Origin: Mycolicibacter acidiphilus
GTDB lineage: Bacteria > Actinomycetota > Actinomycetes > Mycobacteriales > Mycobacteriaceae
Assembly (NCBI RefSeq): GCF_018455725.1
Contig: NZ_JAHCLR010000050.1
Coordinates: 1-38,397, forward strand
Reading direction: 5' to 3'
DNA: 38,397 nucleotides
Shown: one piece after another, positions 1 through 9,085 of the stretch
How positions within the stretch are numbered: the stretch's first letter is position 1
Layout of the letters: each line of letters starts with the position of its first letter
Notes under the pieces: model-generated
Databases searched by the model: none
What the model was told of the DNA's origin: nothing
What the model saw: the letters and a program-made list of their open reading frames with translations, nothing else
Program-made: the position numbers and the translations under genes

Positions 1-14
1 TCGGGTTCTGCTGT

Positions 15-1085
15 CTACACCAACCATGACACCCCAGCTTTCACCTCACCGACCACGCGCACCTCGGTGTCGATGAGAGCGAAGTCGATGTCTCGTTCCC
101 TCCCGCCTTCCGGGGTGATGCTGTACTCGCGTGGAAAATCGCGACACCCGCGTCCGATCGCGCCCTGGATGCATGCTTGTACAACACGCTCATACAACTC
201 ACCCTTGGTCACTTTTTTCCTCTTGAGTGGCCCCACCCGGGCGTCGACGATTGCCAGCAGGGGCCGCTCTAACGCAAAGAGCAGCAGATCCCGTGCAGGA
301 ATCAGGCCGTCGGCGAAGCGCACCCACGGTTGGGTGCGCATCTTGGTGCTGATGGCCATCTCGGCAAACGGCCGACCACCCAATGCGCCGGAATCGACGG
401 CCATCAACACGGCTAGCGCCGGGCTCTGATCGTGTGGGATCAGTGGGTCACCGTCGTTATGGTTTCGCACCGTGGTGAAGAGTCGTTCGACGTTGTCGAC
501 CGTCAACTCAGGCAGCTCGGCAGCGAACGCGCAGTCGTCACTTACGATGCGGGCGATCTGGGTGGCAATCGCCTTGCAGGCCCAGTGGTATCTGATCCCG
601 ACCGAGCTGATGCGCTCAACGAACTGCCGTTGGGGCATAGCGCCCACCGACAGATCCCAGTGCGGGTCGCCAGATACCGGGACCTGGTAGGAACCCTCGT
701 GCAGCTTTGCCGCACACCATTGGGCGGCGTTGGTGAAAAACTCGTCAACGTGCTGTTGATCGGTCGATGTCCCCCGGGCCGCCACTGCCAGCACCCAGCG
801 CATCCGATCAAGGCCCTTGATGTGTTCGAGGGCCGCCCGGGTGCGCGAGTCGATGTTGTACCACTGAGTGATCGCGGCCTGGGGCGATAGGAGCCCGAGC
901 AGTCTGTCACAGTTCGCGGCTGCGCTCTGCGCGGCCTCGGCGAAAGCATGAGCCGCCGGCCCCGTCGGTTGTTCCGCCGCTGTGGGGGCACCGGCCAGCT
1001 GCGCCTTTACGTGTGCAGCGCGTCTTTGATGCTGGTGCCGCAGGGTAGATGGCAGATACGCCAGCAGTGGGTCATTCATCACCAC
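15..1085 (-). CDS. PD-(D/E)XK nuclease-like protein, abruptly ended
   Basis: A 356-aa protein that I cannot assign to a named family. Its last 30 residues carry a PD-(D/E)XK-like signature: D332 and D334 in RDIDFAL, then E347 and K349 in GEVKAG. The hydrophobic strands around them fit the nuclease core. The stop comes seven residues after the catalytic lysine, so the helices that normally complete this fold are absent. The gene may be truncated or frameshifted at its 3' end. The remaining 330 residues are mostly helical with no motif I recognise. The start is GTG at 1085, or ATG at 1079. The gene begins 9 bp after the relaxase stop on the same strand, so it is probably the distal gene of the transfer operon. 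Nuclease activity is inferred from the motif only. Confidence 0.6.
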   Translation of the reverse strand: MVMNDPLLAYLPSTLRHQHQRRAAHVKAQLAGAPTAAEQPTGPAAHAFAEAAQSAAANCDRLLGLLSPQAAITQWYNIDSRTRAALEHIKGLDRMRWVLAVAARGTSTDQQHVDEFFTNAAQWCAAKLHEGSYQVPVSGDPHWDLSVGAMPQRQFVERISSVGIRYHWACKAIATQIARIVSDDCAFAAELPELTVDNVERLFTTVRNHNDGDPLIPHDQSPALAVLMAVDSGALGGRPFAEMAISTKMRTQPWVRFADGLIPARDLLLFALERPLLAIVDARVGPLKRKKVTKGELYERVVQACIQGAIGRGCRDFPREYSITPEGGRERDIDFALIDTEVRVVGEVKAGVSWLV

Positions 1086-1094
1086 CGAACGATT

Positions 1095-4000
1095 TCACAG
1101 ATCGAGATCGGCTACGTCGCTACTGCGGTGGTGTGTCGTCTGGGTGGTGGCGGTGTCGCGCCACCGGATGTGTTGGCCGGTGGCGCGGGTGCGGTATTTG
1201 GTTCGTAGCCGGTGGCGTTCGGTCACGGCGGCGGCGACGTCGTCAGGCAACTCGGTGGAGTCGAGTCGTTCGGCTTGGATGAGCAGTGGGTCGTTGTCAG
1301 GGTTGTGGATCTCGCGGGCGATGGGTCCGGCTGCGGTGAGGGTTTGCGACCAGGGCAGGTCGTGGTGCAGCAGTGACAGCAGGGCCGCTGCCGGTTGGGG
1401 GTTTTGGGTGCCGCGGTTGTGGAGCAGGATCAGGCGAGCTCCACTGGTGGCGGCGTGCTGCGCCAGGTCGGCGAGTGCACCGGGGTCGGCTGAGGCGGCG
1501 TCTTCGACAATGATGCTGTCCGCGGTGCTGTGGTTGGTGTGTCCGTCACGGATGTGTTGGCGTAGTTGATCGATCGGAGTGTGCTCGTCGGCGATGGTGG
1601 GTGCGCCGGCGGTCGCGGTGATGCTGTTTTCGCCGGTGGTGCACCACAGGATGTGGTGGTTGTTGGCTGCGGCGGCGGTGTGCAGTGCTCGCATGGCTGC
1701 GAGGGTGTCGGTGGGGTCGAAGACGGTGACGGCGGTGACCGCGGAGCTTTGGCGGGCCAGGCGGGTGACGGCGGCACTGGTGGTGGTGTCGAGGCCGGCA
1801 AGGGCGGCGGCACTGGGGGTGAAACCGCGTTGGCGGCGGTTGTCGTCCGCTGCTCGTAGCACCGCCAGTTCTGTCTGGAGCGCATCGGAGCGCCCAGCGA
1901 TGCGCTCGGCGTTACGAACCTGGGTCTTGGCGAAGGCCAGGGCGACGCTGGTCTGCGCGGACGCCAGGTCATTGGCGAGTTGCATGACGCGGTTGCGGGC
2001 CGCGGTCAGGGCGGTGATGTCGGCAGCGGCGGCGTCAATGTGGGCGGCGTCGATGTCGGCGGCGGTGATGATGGCTTCACCGGGGGCGGTTGCTGCGGCG
2101 CGGGCGGCCATTGCTGTGGTGAGTTCGTCGCGGAAGCGTTCTGCGGGTGTGGTGGCGGGCAAGGTGAGCTTGGCGAGGTCGATATCGGCTTGGGCGGCGG
2201 CGATGTCGAGCGGGTCGGCGTCAGGCTGGTTAAGCAGGATGTTCAACCGGTTTTGGTGGTGGCCGATAAGGTGGTGTGCGGCTTGTTCTGCTTCTTCGGC
2301 GTCTGCCCAGCGGGACATGACGTCTTGGACGGCGGCCAGGTGGGGTCGGTCGGCGTCGGCGCGGGCACGCAGGCCGGGTAGGTCGGCGGCGAATGCTTGG
2401 GCCGCGGGTCCATTGCCGGCGGTGACCTGGTGGCGCAGCGTGTCGTAGTCACTGACTGCGGTGTCGTACTGAGTTCGGAGTGCGTCGATGTCGACGGGTG
2501 TGCTGCGGCGAGCGCGGCGATCAGGTGGGGTGCTGCTCAGGTCGTCGAAGTCGAGGCCGGTGAATGCGGGGTCGGCGGACTCGTAATAGTCGAAGGGCAG
2601 AGTTTCGGGGTCGGCAGGTGGGAGGAGGGCACCGCCGTAGCCCAGTCCGAGTAGGTCAAGCAGCGCGGCGTCACTGGGCGGCTGACGTCGGGCCGACGGT
2701 GGCTGCCACCAGTCGGCAGCGGCTTCCGCGGCGGCAGCTTCTTCCTCGGTCGGTGGTTCATCGTCAGGCAGCGGAATGTCGTGGTCGAACGGGTGTTCTG
2801 CGGTGAACAGTTCGATGGTGTAGGTCAGCAGCCGTGCGTACTGATCGACGGTGACCGGATGTGCGGGGTCGTCGGCATCACGTAGGTGTTCGCTGGCCAG
2901 GTGCAGCAACTCACGTGGGGTCCAGCGGGCAGGGTCAGCGTGGCCGATGGCAGCGACCAAGCCGGCGAACGCCGGGTCAGCGGCGATCGTTTCGGCGGTG
3001 GCAGTACCGAATACGGCCACGAGGTCGCTGAGCCAGGGCGGCCGCAGATGCCGGTCGCCTTCGAGTGCAGCCGGTTGCAGGCGACCGGCTAGGCGCCACC
3101 AGAGGGCGGCGGCCGGCATTTCGTCGGGCAGCGGCTGCTCGGTGACGGAATCGGTCAGCAGGGTGCGCACGTTGGCGCCGCTGCGGGCGACGGTGGCCAG
3201 ATGTGTCGCAAGGTGCGGCCAGTACGGGTCGGTTGCAATGCGCGGATCGAGTTGGTCGACCAGTGTTGTGTAGCGGGCCAGGGTGTTGTCGGGTTTGCCG
3301 AGCAGGCCGGTAATGGCGTGGTCGAGGCCTTGTTGGGTAGCGCTGTCGCGCACAGCGTGTTGGGTGGGGCCGGTCAGGCGGGTGTCGGTGTCGTCGACGT
3401 TGTGGGCGGCACGGAATACGGCGATGTCAGCGACCAGGTCGGCGGGTGCCTTGGCGGCGAGTAGGGGTTGCGCCCAGCGGGGTGCGGTGGTGGTGTCCCA
3501 GGTTCGGGCGGTGTCGCGTACCTGGTTGGCGAGGTTGAGGACCAGGGCGCCGCGGGCTTGGACGTAGGTGAGCCAGTCGGTGTGCTCCGCCAGGGCTGGG
3601 GGGATGCCCGGCAGCCAGGGCAGGGGGCCGTTTTCTTTGCGGTGGGCCGCACCGGGGTGCAACCGCCAGCTCAATACCGCGGCGGGGTCGGCGGCGTTGG
3701 TCAGCCCACCGGTCGCGGTGGCGGTGTTCAGGGCGGTGATGGGGTCGCGGCCGGCAGCTGCCAGCACGGCCAGCTGGGCGCGTAGCACCGCCCAGCCGCC
3801 GGTATCGGTCAAACCGGGGTGTAGGCGTTCGGCTTCGGTGGTGATGGCGGCCAGGACGGTCGGGCCGGCGTGGTGTTCAGCCATCGCTCCGAGGCTGTGC
3901 TGATACATGGCCGCAGCACCGCCCAGGCGCAGAGCCGGGTCGGCAGCGGTGTGCGCGGCGGTGGTGGCGGAGGTTTGCGCCCCGTCGCGGGCAACGACCC

Positions 4001-7000
4001 GCTGCAACACTTCCATAGCGGTGTCGGGGTGGATCGCTTTGGGGGTTAGGGCGTTGTGGGCGTCGGTTTCCCCGGTGGACAGGTAGATGTGGTTGGCGTC
4101 GGTGCCGCGGGTCAAGGCGGTGTAGAGCTGTTGGCGGGACAGGCTTTCCGTCCCGACGACGTGGCAGGTGCCTTCTTGGGTGCGCGACCCGATGGTCATG
4201 CCTTGGGAGGCGTCGATGGTGGCGGCGTAGCCGAGCATGGTGTCACGGGCCACGTAGTCGGCGGGCAGGACGGTCTTATGCCCGGTGTCGAGTTTGGTGA
4301 CGGTCAGCGCCCCATCAGCGTGTACGGCGACCACTTGCCACCGGTAGCCGTTGCGCACAAAGTCCCGTCCGCCACCAAGGCGCAGGCGCCGGTTGTTGCG
4401 TCGGGTGACGACGATGTCACCGGCGGAAACCGTCAGTTGGTCGGCGAGTGTGGTGGTGCGCCCGTCGCCGATGCTGTCGGGGTCAGCGCGCAGGCGGTCG
4501 AGGCGAGCCCGCTGGTTGAGTGCGGTCACCATGTCGTTGGTGGGGGCGAGCATGGCGGTATCGACGCCGCGGGCCTGATCATCGGCCCAGGCTTGGTAGG
4601 CGGCGTCGAGGATGGTGTCACCGGAGCCGACGTGGATGCGTCCGGTGTCGGCGTAGAACGCCAACCCGGTGGGGTCGCCGTCGCGCAGGGCCAGTCCGGC
4701 GTGGGCTTCGGCGCGGGATTTGAACCGCATCACCTCGGTCAGGCGTACCGCGTCGTGGGTGCGTTCGATGTCGCGCAGCACCCCGCCGGCGGAGATGGCG
4801 GCGAGCTGCTGGTCATCACCGACCAGGCGCACACTGGCACCGCGAGCCAAAGCGACACTGATCACCGCGTCGAGCTGCAAGGTGCCGGCTTTACCGGCTT
4901 CGTCGACGATGATGAGCGTCTTGTCGTCGATCGCGTCGAACCACACCCGGGCCGGATCAGCAGCATCAGGGTTGTTGTGTAGCCAGATGAATTTGTCGAT
5001 GGTGTCGCAGTCGGAGTTGATGTCGTCACGCAGCAGTTTGGCCTGGTTGGCACCCGGGGATAGCCCCAACACGTGCCCGCCGGATTCCTCCCAGGCACGT
5101 GCCAACGCCGCCATCGCCGTGGTCTTGCCCGCCCCTGCCGGTGCTAGTGCTAGTTGCACACGGGCACCCGAGCAGGCCAGTTCCCGCACCAGGGTCTCTT
5201 GGCCGGTGTTCAGTGCCGTGCCACGGTTGGCGTGGTGTTCGAGCAGAGCCAGCGCAACGTGGGTGTCGGTGGCGGCGCGGCCGTCGCGCTGTCCGGCGGC
5301 GGTGATAATCCGCTGTTCGGCGGCGAGCATCTGGGCACTGGTGAACAACTGGGCGCCGTGGATGCTGTAGACGCTGGCACCGTCGCGGCGCCGCAACGCT
5401 TCGGGTTCGCCGAGTTCGGCATCGGTCACCCGGGCGTGAGCATGACTCAACGGTGCCGATAGGGCCGTCTTGGTGACCTCGGTGGTGATCCGGTCCAGGG
5501 TTTCGGTGTCGGTGGCCAGGCCGGCGGCCCGCACTTGGCGGTGCGCTTCGGCGTAGATGTGGGTGCGTTGCCACACCGACCGGGATTGGGCCACGGTGGC
5601 CACCACCGCGTGGGCCAGCGAGTCAACGTCCACGGTGTGCGCGTCGCCCGGTGTCCGCGGTTGGTAGACGTCGGTGAGCATGGTGGCGATGTCGCCACCG
5701 TCGGCGAAAAACTCAACGGCTTGGGTGCGCCACTGGGCGCGCTGCTCGGCCAAAGACCGGGGTTCATGTTTGGCGGTGCGGGTCTCCAGGGTGGCCTGCT
5801 GGTGCATGGCGATCGCTTCGCGCAGGTCGGGTTCGCGACCATAGTTGGCTTGGAACGCTTTGGCCAGGTCGGTGTAGCGGGCGGCGATCGCGGTGCGGCG
5901 ACTGGAGAACATCTCGCACAGTTGCGTGGGTATCCCGTCGACTTCGCGTACCGCCCGCTTGCCGCGTTGCCCGCCGGGACGTTCGCTGAAATTCAGGCCC
6001 GCGTCTTGGACGGCGTAGGCCTCCAGGCGGGAGTTGTAGAACTCCGATGCGGCCACTCCACTTTTGAATGTTGCCCGCCCATCCAACGCCAGCCAGTGCC
6101 ACATTCCGGTTGCATCTTTGCCGCGAACCTTGTTGGACACGGCAACGTGGGTGTGCAGGTCGGGGTCACCGGCGCGACTGTCGCGGTGGGTGAAAGCGGC
6201 AGCGATCAGCCCTTGTGTGTCAACTTGCGCGACACCGTCGGTACCGGTTCGGGTGAACGCCGCGTTATCTTCCAGCCACGCCACGGTGTCTGCGACGGCC
6301 TGGTCATGGCACTTTTCAAGTGTCTGCGCCAGCTCCTTGGGTGCTAATGCCCATAGCACGGAAAACGATTTCACCGGGCTGAATGTGTAGTCGTAACCGG
6401 CAACCGAGGTCGTTTCATCGCGTGACTGGCGGGCAATGAAACCGGTCAACTCGCGTGCGTCTGCCGGTTCCCGACCGTACTGTTCGGCGAACATATCGCG
6501 TGCGATCTTGGTCTTGAACTGGTTGCGCAGTGTCTCCTCAACCGGTTCGTTCCACTTGAGACTGTTGGCGAGGTTGTGGTCTCGGTATGCCACAGCTAAA
6601 CGCCGATGAAGCTCCGTAGAAGCCTGGTTGATGACGAACGGTCGGCCGAGCTTGACCAGGTGATCTGCCCCGGCCCGTTTGAGTTCCGTTGCGGCCTTTT
6701 CACTGATTGCGTTCGCGTTGGGGTGCAAGCCCAGTCCGAACAGTGCAAGCATCTGAGCTTCCGTTACCGCAGTGTCAGGTCGGACTTGCCACAGTCCTTG
6801 CTTGTCGAGGTCTGCCCAGCCCTTCGGGGCGCTGGCGAATGCCGCCAGTCCCCGGCCCATCCATCGGCCGGGCGATTCGCCCTTCTGGCTGTAGTAGTCG
6901 CCAAGCTCGGCCCGTCCACGGTGTGTTGCATCACCAGCGGCCACCTGCCGGGTCAGGTAGGTATACCCGTCCCCGGCGGTGAGCTTGTGAATGCTGACCG

Positions 7001-7004
7001 TCAT
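1095..7004 (-). CDS. traA: MobF conjugative relaxase-helicase (TraA/TrwC-like)
   Basis: This is a 1969-aa relaxase that would nick oriT, stay bound to the 5' end and unwind the plasmid during conjugation. Near the N-terminus GYTYLTRQV supplies the catalytic tyrosines (Y15 and Y17 from ATG 7004). The three-histidine metal site is in THRDSRAGDPDLHTHV, about residues 272-287. A RecD-like helicase follows: Walker A APAGAGKTT (about 621-629), Walker B IIVDEAG (about 698-704), motif III VGDDQQL, and a C-terminal DASQGMT followed by YTALTRG. About 900 further Ala-rich residues follow the helicase. I chose ATG 7004 because MTVSIHKLTAGDG matches family N-termini and AGGTGG lies upstream; an in-frame TTG at 7013 is possible. 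A HTH gene is divergent across a candidate oriT, and the nuclease-like gene follows. Confidence 0.95.
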   Translation of the reverse strand: MTVSIHKLTAGDGYTYLTRQVAAGDATHRGRAELGDYYSQKGESPGRWMGRGLAAFASAPKGWADLDKQGLWQVRPDTAVTEAQMLALFGLGLHPNANAISEKAATELKRAGADHLVKLGRPFVINQASTELHRRLAVAYRDHNLANSLKWNEPVEETLRNQFKTKIARDMFAEQYGREPADARELTGFIARQSRDETTSVAGYDYTFSPVKSFSVLWALAPKELAQTLEKCHDQAVADTVAWLEDNAAFTRTGTDGVAQVDTQGLIAAAFTHRDSRAGDPDLHTHVAVSNKVRGKDATGMWHWLALDGRATFKSGVAASEFYNSRLEAYAVQDAGLNFSERPGGQRGKRAVREVDGIPTQLCEMFSSRRTAIAARYTDLAKAFQANYGREPDLREAIAMHQQATLETRTAKHEPRSLAEQRAQWRTQAVEFFADGGDIATMLTDVYQPRTPGDAHTVDVDSLAHAVVATVAQSRSVWQRTHIYAEAHRQVRAAGLATDTETLDRITTEVTKTALSAPLSHAHARVTDAELGEPEALRRRDGASVYSIHGAQLFTSAQMLAAEQRIITAAGQRDGRAATDTHVALALLEHHANRGTALNTGQETLVRELACSGARVQLALAPAGAGKTTAMAALARAWEESGGHVLGLSPGANQAKLLRDDINSDCDTIDKFIWLHNNPDAADPARVWFDAIDDKTLIIVDEAGKAGTLQLDAVISVALARGASVRLVGDDQQLAAISAGGVLRDIERTHDAVRLTEVMRFKSRAEAHAGLALRDGDPTGLAFYADTGRIHVGSGDTILDAAYQAWADDQARGVDTAMLAPTNDMVTALNQRARLDRLRADPDSIGDGRTTTLADQLTVSAGDIVVTRRNNRRLRLGGGRDFVRNGYRWQVVAVHADGALTVTKLDTGHKTVLPADYVARDTMLGYAATIDASQGMTIGSRTQEGTCHVVGTESLSRQQLYTALTRGTDANHIYLSTGETDAHNALTPKAIHPDTAMEVLQRVVARDGAQTSATTAAHTAADPALRLGGAAAMYQHSLGAMAEHHAGPTVLAAITTEAERLHPGLTDTGGWAVLRAQLAVLAAAGRDPITALNTATATGGLTNAADPAAVLSWRLHPGAAHRKENGPLPWLPGIPPALAEHTDWLTYVQARGALVLNLANQVRDTARTWDTTTAPRWAQPLLAAKAPADLVADIAVFRAAHNVDDTDTRLTGPTQHAVRDSATQQGLDHAITGLLGKPDNTLARYTTLVDQLDPRIATDPYWPHLATHLATVARSGANVRTLLTDSVTEQPLPDEMPAAALWWRLAGRLQPAALEGDRHLRPPWLSDLVAVFGTATAETIAADPAFAGLVAAIGHADPARWTPRELLHLASEHLRDADDPAHPVTVDQYARLLTYTIELFTAEHPFDHDIPLPDDEPPTEEEAAAAEAAADWWQPPSARRQPPSDAALLDLLGLGYGGALLPPADPETLPFDYYESADPAFTGLDFDDLSSTPPDRRARRSTPVDIDALRTQYDTAVSDYDTLRHQVTAGNGPAAQAFAADLPGLRARADADRPHLAAVQDVMSRWADAEEAEQAAHHLIGHHQNRLNILLNQPDADPLDIAAAQADIDLAKLTLPATTPAERFRDELTTAMAARAAATAPGEAIITAADIDAAHIDAAAADITALTAARNRVMQLANDLASAQTSVALAFAKTQVRNAERIAGRSDALQTELAVLRAADDNRRQRGFTPSAAALAGLDTTTSAAVTRLARQSSAVTAVTVFDPTDTLAAMRALHTAAAANNHHILWCTTGENSITATAGAPTIADEHTPIDQLRQHIRDGHTNHSTADSIIVEDAASADPGALADLAQHAATSGARLILLHNRGTQNPQPAAALLSLLHHDLPWSQTLTAAGPIAREIHNPDNDPLLIQAERLDSTELPDDVAAAVTERHRLRTKYRTRATGQHIRWRDTATTQTTHHRSSDVADLDL

Positions 7005-7399
7005 GACTGACAACCACCTGCGCGTCCGGCTCGCTCAACCTGCCTCGATGCGGCCAAAATGCCCGCCTGGACTGGATAATATCAGCTAAGTCTCTTTTTT
7101 TCCACCTAAATGCAAGAGGTGTGTGGTGCAGGTTCTGAGATTTTTGGCGGCTGACGGTGAATCGAGAGGTTTGGGGGGTGGTGCGTGACGGGCGGTGGTG
7201 GGCTGGGCTGGAGGGTGCTGTGACGGTTCTGGGTCGCTGTGGTGAGTGCGCGGTGGATGGGCTGCTGGGGTGTGGTCGTGTGGTGGGCCGGCGCCGGCCG
7301 CGCGCGCCGCCAAGCTGCGCGATCGTTCCAAGTCCGATGTTGGCGCCGGTCGGGGTGTTTCAAGCTGTGTCGTTGTGTGTTGGGGTTAGAATCCGTTGC
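7005..7399. other. Relaxase/HTH divergent intergenic region; candidate oriT
   Basis: This 395-bp region has no convincing gene and separates the relaxase from a divergent HTH gene. MobF relaxases usually act on an oriT beside their own gene, so this is the best candidate here. It contains a run of seven T at 7094-7100, a G/T-rich plus strand from about 7150 to 7280, and a perfect 14-bp palindrome GGCCGGCGCCGGCC at 7286-7299 followed by alternating GC. GGCGCCGG recurs at 7342-7349. I cannot place a nic site. The promoters of both flanking genes must also lie here. Confidence 0.35.
7387..7392 (+). promoter_or_regulatory. -10 box TAGAAT of a probable leaderless transcript
   Basis: TAGAAT matches the -10 consensus at five of six positions and ends 7 nt before the ATG at 7400. 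There is no Shine-Dalgarno sequence before that ATG. The spacing fits a transcript that starts at the ATG itself, which is common in mycobacteria. I see no clear -35 box. Confidence 0.55.
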
Positions 7400-7855
7400 A
7401 TGGATACGACGACGAGTCGCAAGCGTGCGCGTCAGCGTGTGTTGGAGCAGCATCGGGCGGCGGTGGCCGAGCGGGCTGCACGCGAACGCGAGAACATCAA
7501 GGATCTGACGGAGTTCGCGGTCCGCTCAGCGCAGGCGGCCAAGGTTGACGACTGGTTGGCGAAGAAGATCGCTGAGGCAACACAGTCGGCGGAGAATCGA
7601 CGGCTTCGGCACCTGGTGGCAGCCGGGCGTGCTCTGCACGCAATGCGGGCGCGGGGGGAGAGTGTCGCATCGGTAGCAACCTCAGCGGGCATCACCCAGT
7701 CGCGGGCACGCGAATTGCTGAAGTTGGCCGGCGGTGAAACTGACGGTACGGCTGCGGGGCCATCGGATGCGGACGTGGCGGGGGATACCTCGGGTGGGCA
7801 CGATGACGAAGTCGTCGGGACCGAGCTGGGCGCGGTGGGCACCGGGGAGGAATGA
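7400..7855 (+). CDS. HTH-containing protein divergent from the relaxase
   Basis: A 151-aa protein. Residues 1-35 are strongly basic and helical. Residues 86-110 (GESVASVATSAGITQSRAR and onward) look like a helix-turn-helix, and residues 114-151 form an acidic, glycine-rich tail. The frame is open upstream to 7157, but that extension is unlike protein. ATG 7400 is chosen because a -10 box sits 7 nt before it. Its place across the candidate oriT suggests a relaxosome accessory protein or a regulator of the transfer operon. That role is inferred from position and the HTH, not from a recognised family. It ends just before a perfect 19-bp inverted repeat. Confidence 0.75.
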   Translation: MDTTTSRKRARQRVLEQHRAAVAERAARERENIKDLTEFAVRSAQAAKVDDWLAKKIAEATQSAENRRLRHLVAAGRALHAMRARGESVASVATSAGITQSRARELLKLAGGETDGTAAGPSDADVAGDTSGGHDDEVVGTELGAVGTGEE

Positions 7856-7874
7856 GTGATGGGCACCGGGTGGG

Positions 7875-7926
7875 CAGTCACGGTTGTGTGCCCGGTGCTC
7901 GCCGGGTGGGCACACAACCGTGACTG
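7875..7926. terminator. Perfect 19-bp inverted repeat between convergent genes
   Basis: CAGTCACGGTTGTGTGCCC at 7875-7893 is repeated exactly as its reverse complement at 7908-7926, with a 14-nt loop. It lies between a plus-strand stop at 7855 and a minus-strand stop at 7934. A bidirectional, U-tract-less terminator is the natural reading. Confidence 0.75.
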
Positions 7927-7933
7927 GGTGTCG

Positions 7934-8155
7934 TTAGCGGCTGCGGTACTCGGCCAGGAGTGCGTCGTAGGTGTCGGTGGTCATGGTTCCGAGGTAGCGC
8001 AGGGTTGCACCGGGGGACTGGAGATTCAGACCGGCGCGGGTGCGGGCCTCGGCGACGTCGGGCGTCTCACAACGGATCACCGTGTCTTCCGTGGCGAAGG
8101 TGGCACTGCCCGGGTGGGCGATGTGCCAGACGTGGTGGGTTCGTTCGACGGTCAT
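7934..8155 (-). CDS. 73-aa protein, last gene of the DUF4192-dprA operon
   Basis: A small soluble protein that I do not recognise. It has a short beta-rich middle (HHVWHIAHPG, then TVIRCETPDVAEART) and a helical, charged C-terminus. Expression looks real: AAGGAGATCCCACC sits directly before the ATG, and the gene begins 19 bp after the dprA-like stop on the same strand. No membrane segment or signal peptide is visible. It ends 8 bp before the 19-bp inverted repeat. Its function should be sought together with the DprA-like and DUF4192 proteins. Confidence 0.75.
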   Translation of the reverse strand: MTVERTHHVWHIAHPGSATFATEDTVIRCETPDVAEARTRAGLNLQSPGATLRYLGTMTTDTYDALLAEYRSR

Positions 8156-8174
8156 GGTGGGATCTCCTTCTTGG

Positions 8175-9041
8175 TTAGGCCGCCGCGTGTGGGGCGGGGT
8201 CGGTCAGGTGCAGCACGTCGTCAGCGCTGGCGATCAGGTGGGCACCGTCGCGCAGCAGGACATGACAACCCAATGATGCGGAGCTGGTGACGGGGCCGGG
8301 TACGGCACCGACGGGCCGACCGAGTTCCTGGGCGGCCCAGACGGCGGCGAGTACGCCGCTGCGCAGCCCGGCCTCGACAACGACCACCGCGGACGCGAGT
8401 GTGGCGGTGAGCCGGTCGCGGGCGACGAATGCGCTACGGACGGGCCGGGCACCAGGCCGCGTTTGACTGAGTAGCAAGCCGGTCTGGGCGATTCGGCCCA
8501 GGAGTAGGTGGTGGCCGGCCGGGTGGGTGACGTCGATGCCGCAGGGCAGCACGGCGACGGTGGTGGCTTCGGCGGCCAGGGCGGCGCGGTGCGCGGCCGA
8601 GGCGATGCCATACGAGGCGGTGCTGAGGACGGTGTGGCCGGCGGCGGCGAGTCCGGTGGCGAGGTCGGTGGTGACGAGTTCGCCGTAGGCGGTGCTGGCT
8701 CGGGTGCCGATGATTGCGGTCGCGGTGGTCGCGTCCTCGAGGCGGGCCGGGCCGTGCGCCCACAGTGCGAGCGGTGCGTTGGGCACTGCGGTGAGGGTGG
8801 CCGGCCATTCGTCGTCGGCTGGGGTGATAAGGCGCCCACCGAGGGCGTCGATGGTTGCGAGGTCCGCGTCAGCGGTATCACGCACGTCGAGGGCCTCGCG
8901 GCGGACTCGGTCGGCGGCTTCGGTGATTCCGACTGTGGCGACGAGGTTGGTCAGTGTCGCTGCTGGGGTGGCGGTGTCGGCGAGGCTGGCCAGGTATGCC
9001 CAGTCGCGGCGCTCGGCGTCGGGGATGGTGTGGTTCATCAT
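8175..9041 (-). CDS. dprA: DprA/Smf-like Rossmann-fold protein
   Basis: A 288-aa member of the DprA/Smf family, whose chromosomal members bind single-stranded DNA and load RecA. A helical N-terminal part (1-65) precedes the Rossmann core. GTRASTAYG (112-120) matches the family's G(S/T)R motif, TVAVLPCGIDVTHP (161-174) and VVVVEAGLRSG follow, and GAVPGP is near 245-250. There are departures from the usual pattern: the GID before the AAH motif reads GIA (A147), and the RNR motif reads RDR (208-210). No C-terminal winged helix is present. The start is one of two tandem ATGs (9041/9038) behind GAAAGGG. It lies between a DUF4192 gene and a 73-aa gene on the same strand. It could handle single-stranded plasmid DNA arriving by conjugation, but that is inference. 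Confidence 0.9.
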   Translation of the reverse strand: MMNHTIPDAERRDWAYLASLADTATPAATLTNLVATVGITEAADRVRREALDVRDTADADLATIDALGGRLITPADDEWPATLTAVPNAPLALWAHGPARLEDATTATAIIGTRASTAYGELVTTDLATGLAAAGHTVLSTASYGIASAAHRAALAAEATTVAVLPCGIDVTHPAGHHLLLGRIAQTGLLLSQTRPGARPVRSAFVARDRLTATLASAVVVVEAGLRSGVLAAVWAAQELGRPVGAVPGPVTSSASLGCHVLLRDGAHLIASADDVLHLTDPAPHAAA

Positions 9042-9085
9042 CGGGCCCTTTCGTGGGATGGGGGGCTAGTTGTTGATGGTGCGTG

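Noticed and set aside
4056-4982. 308-aa plus-strand open frame inside the relaxase gene
   Set aside because: Its Gly/Val-rich composition is typical of an antisense frame in GC-rich DNA, and the minus strand has clear relaxase motifs here.
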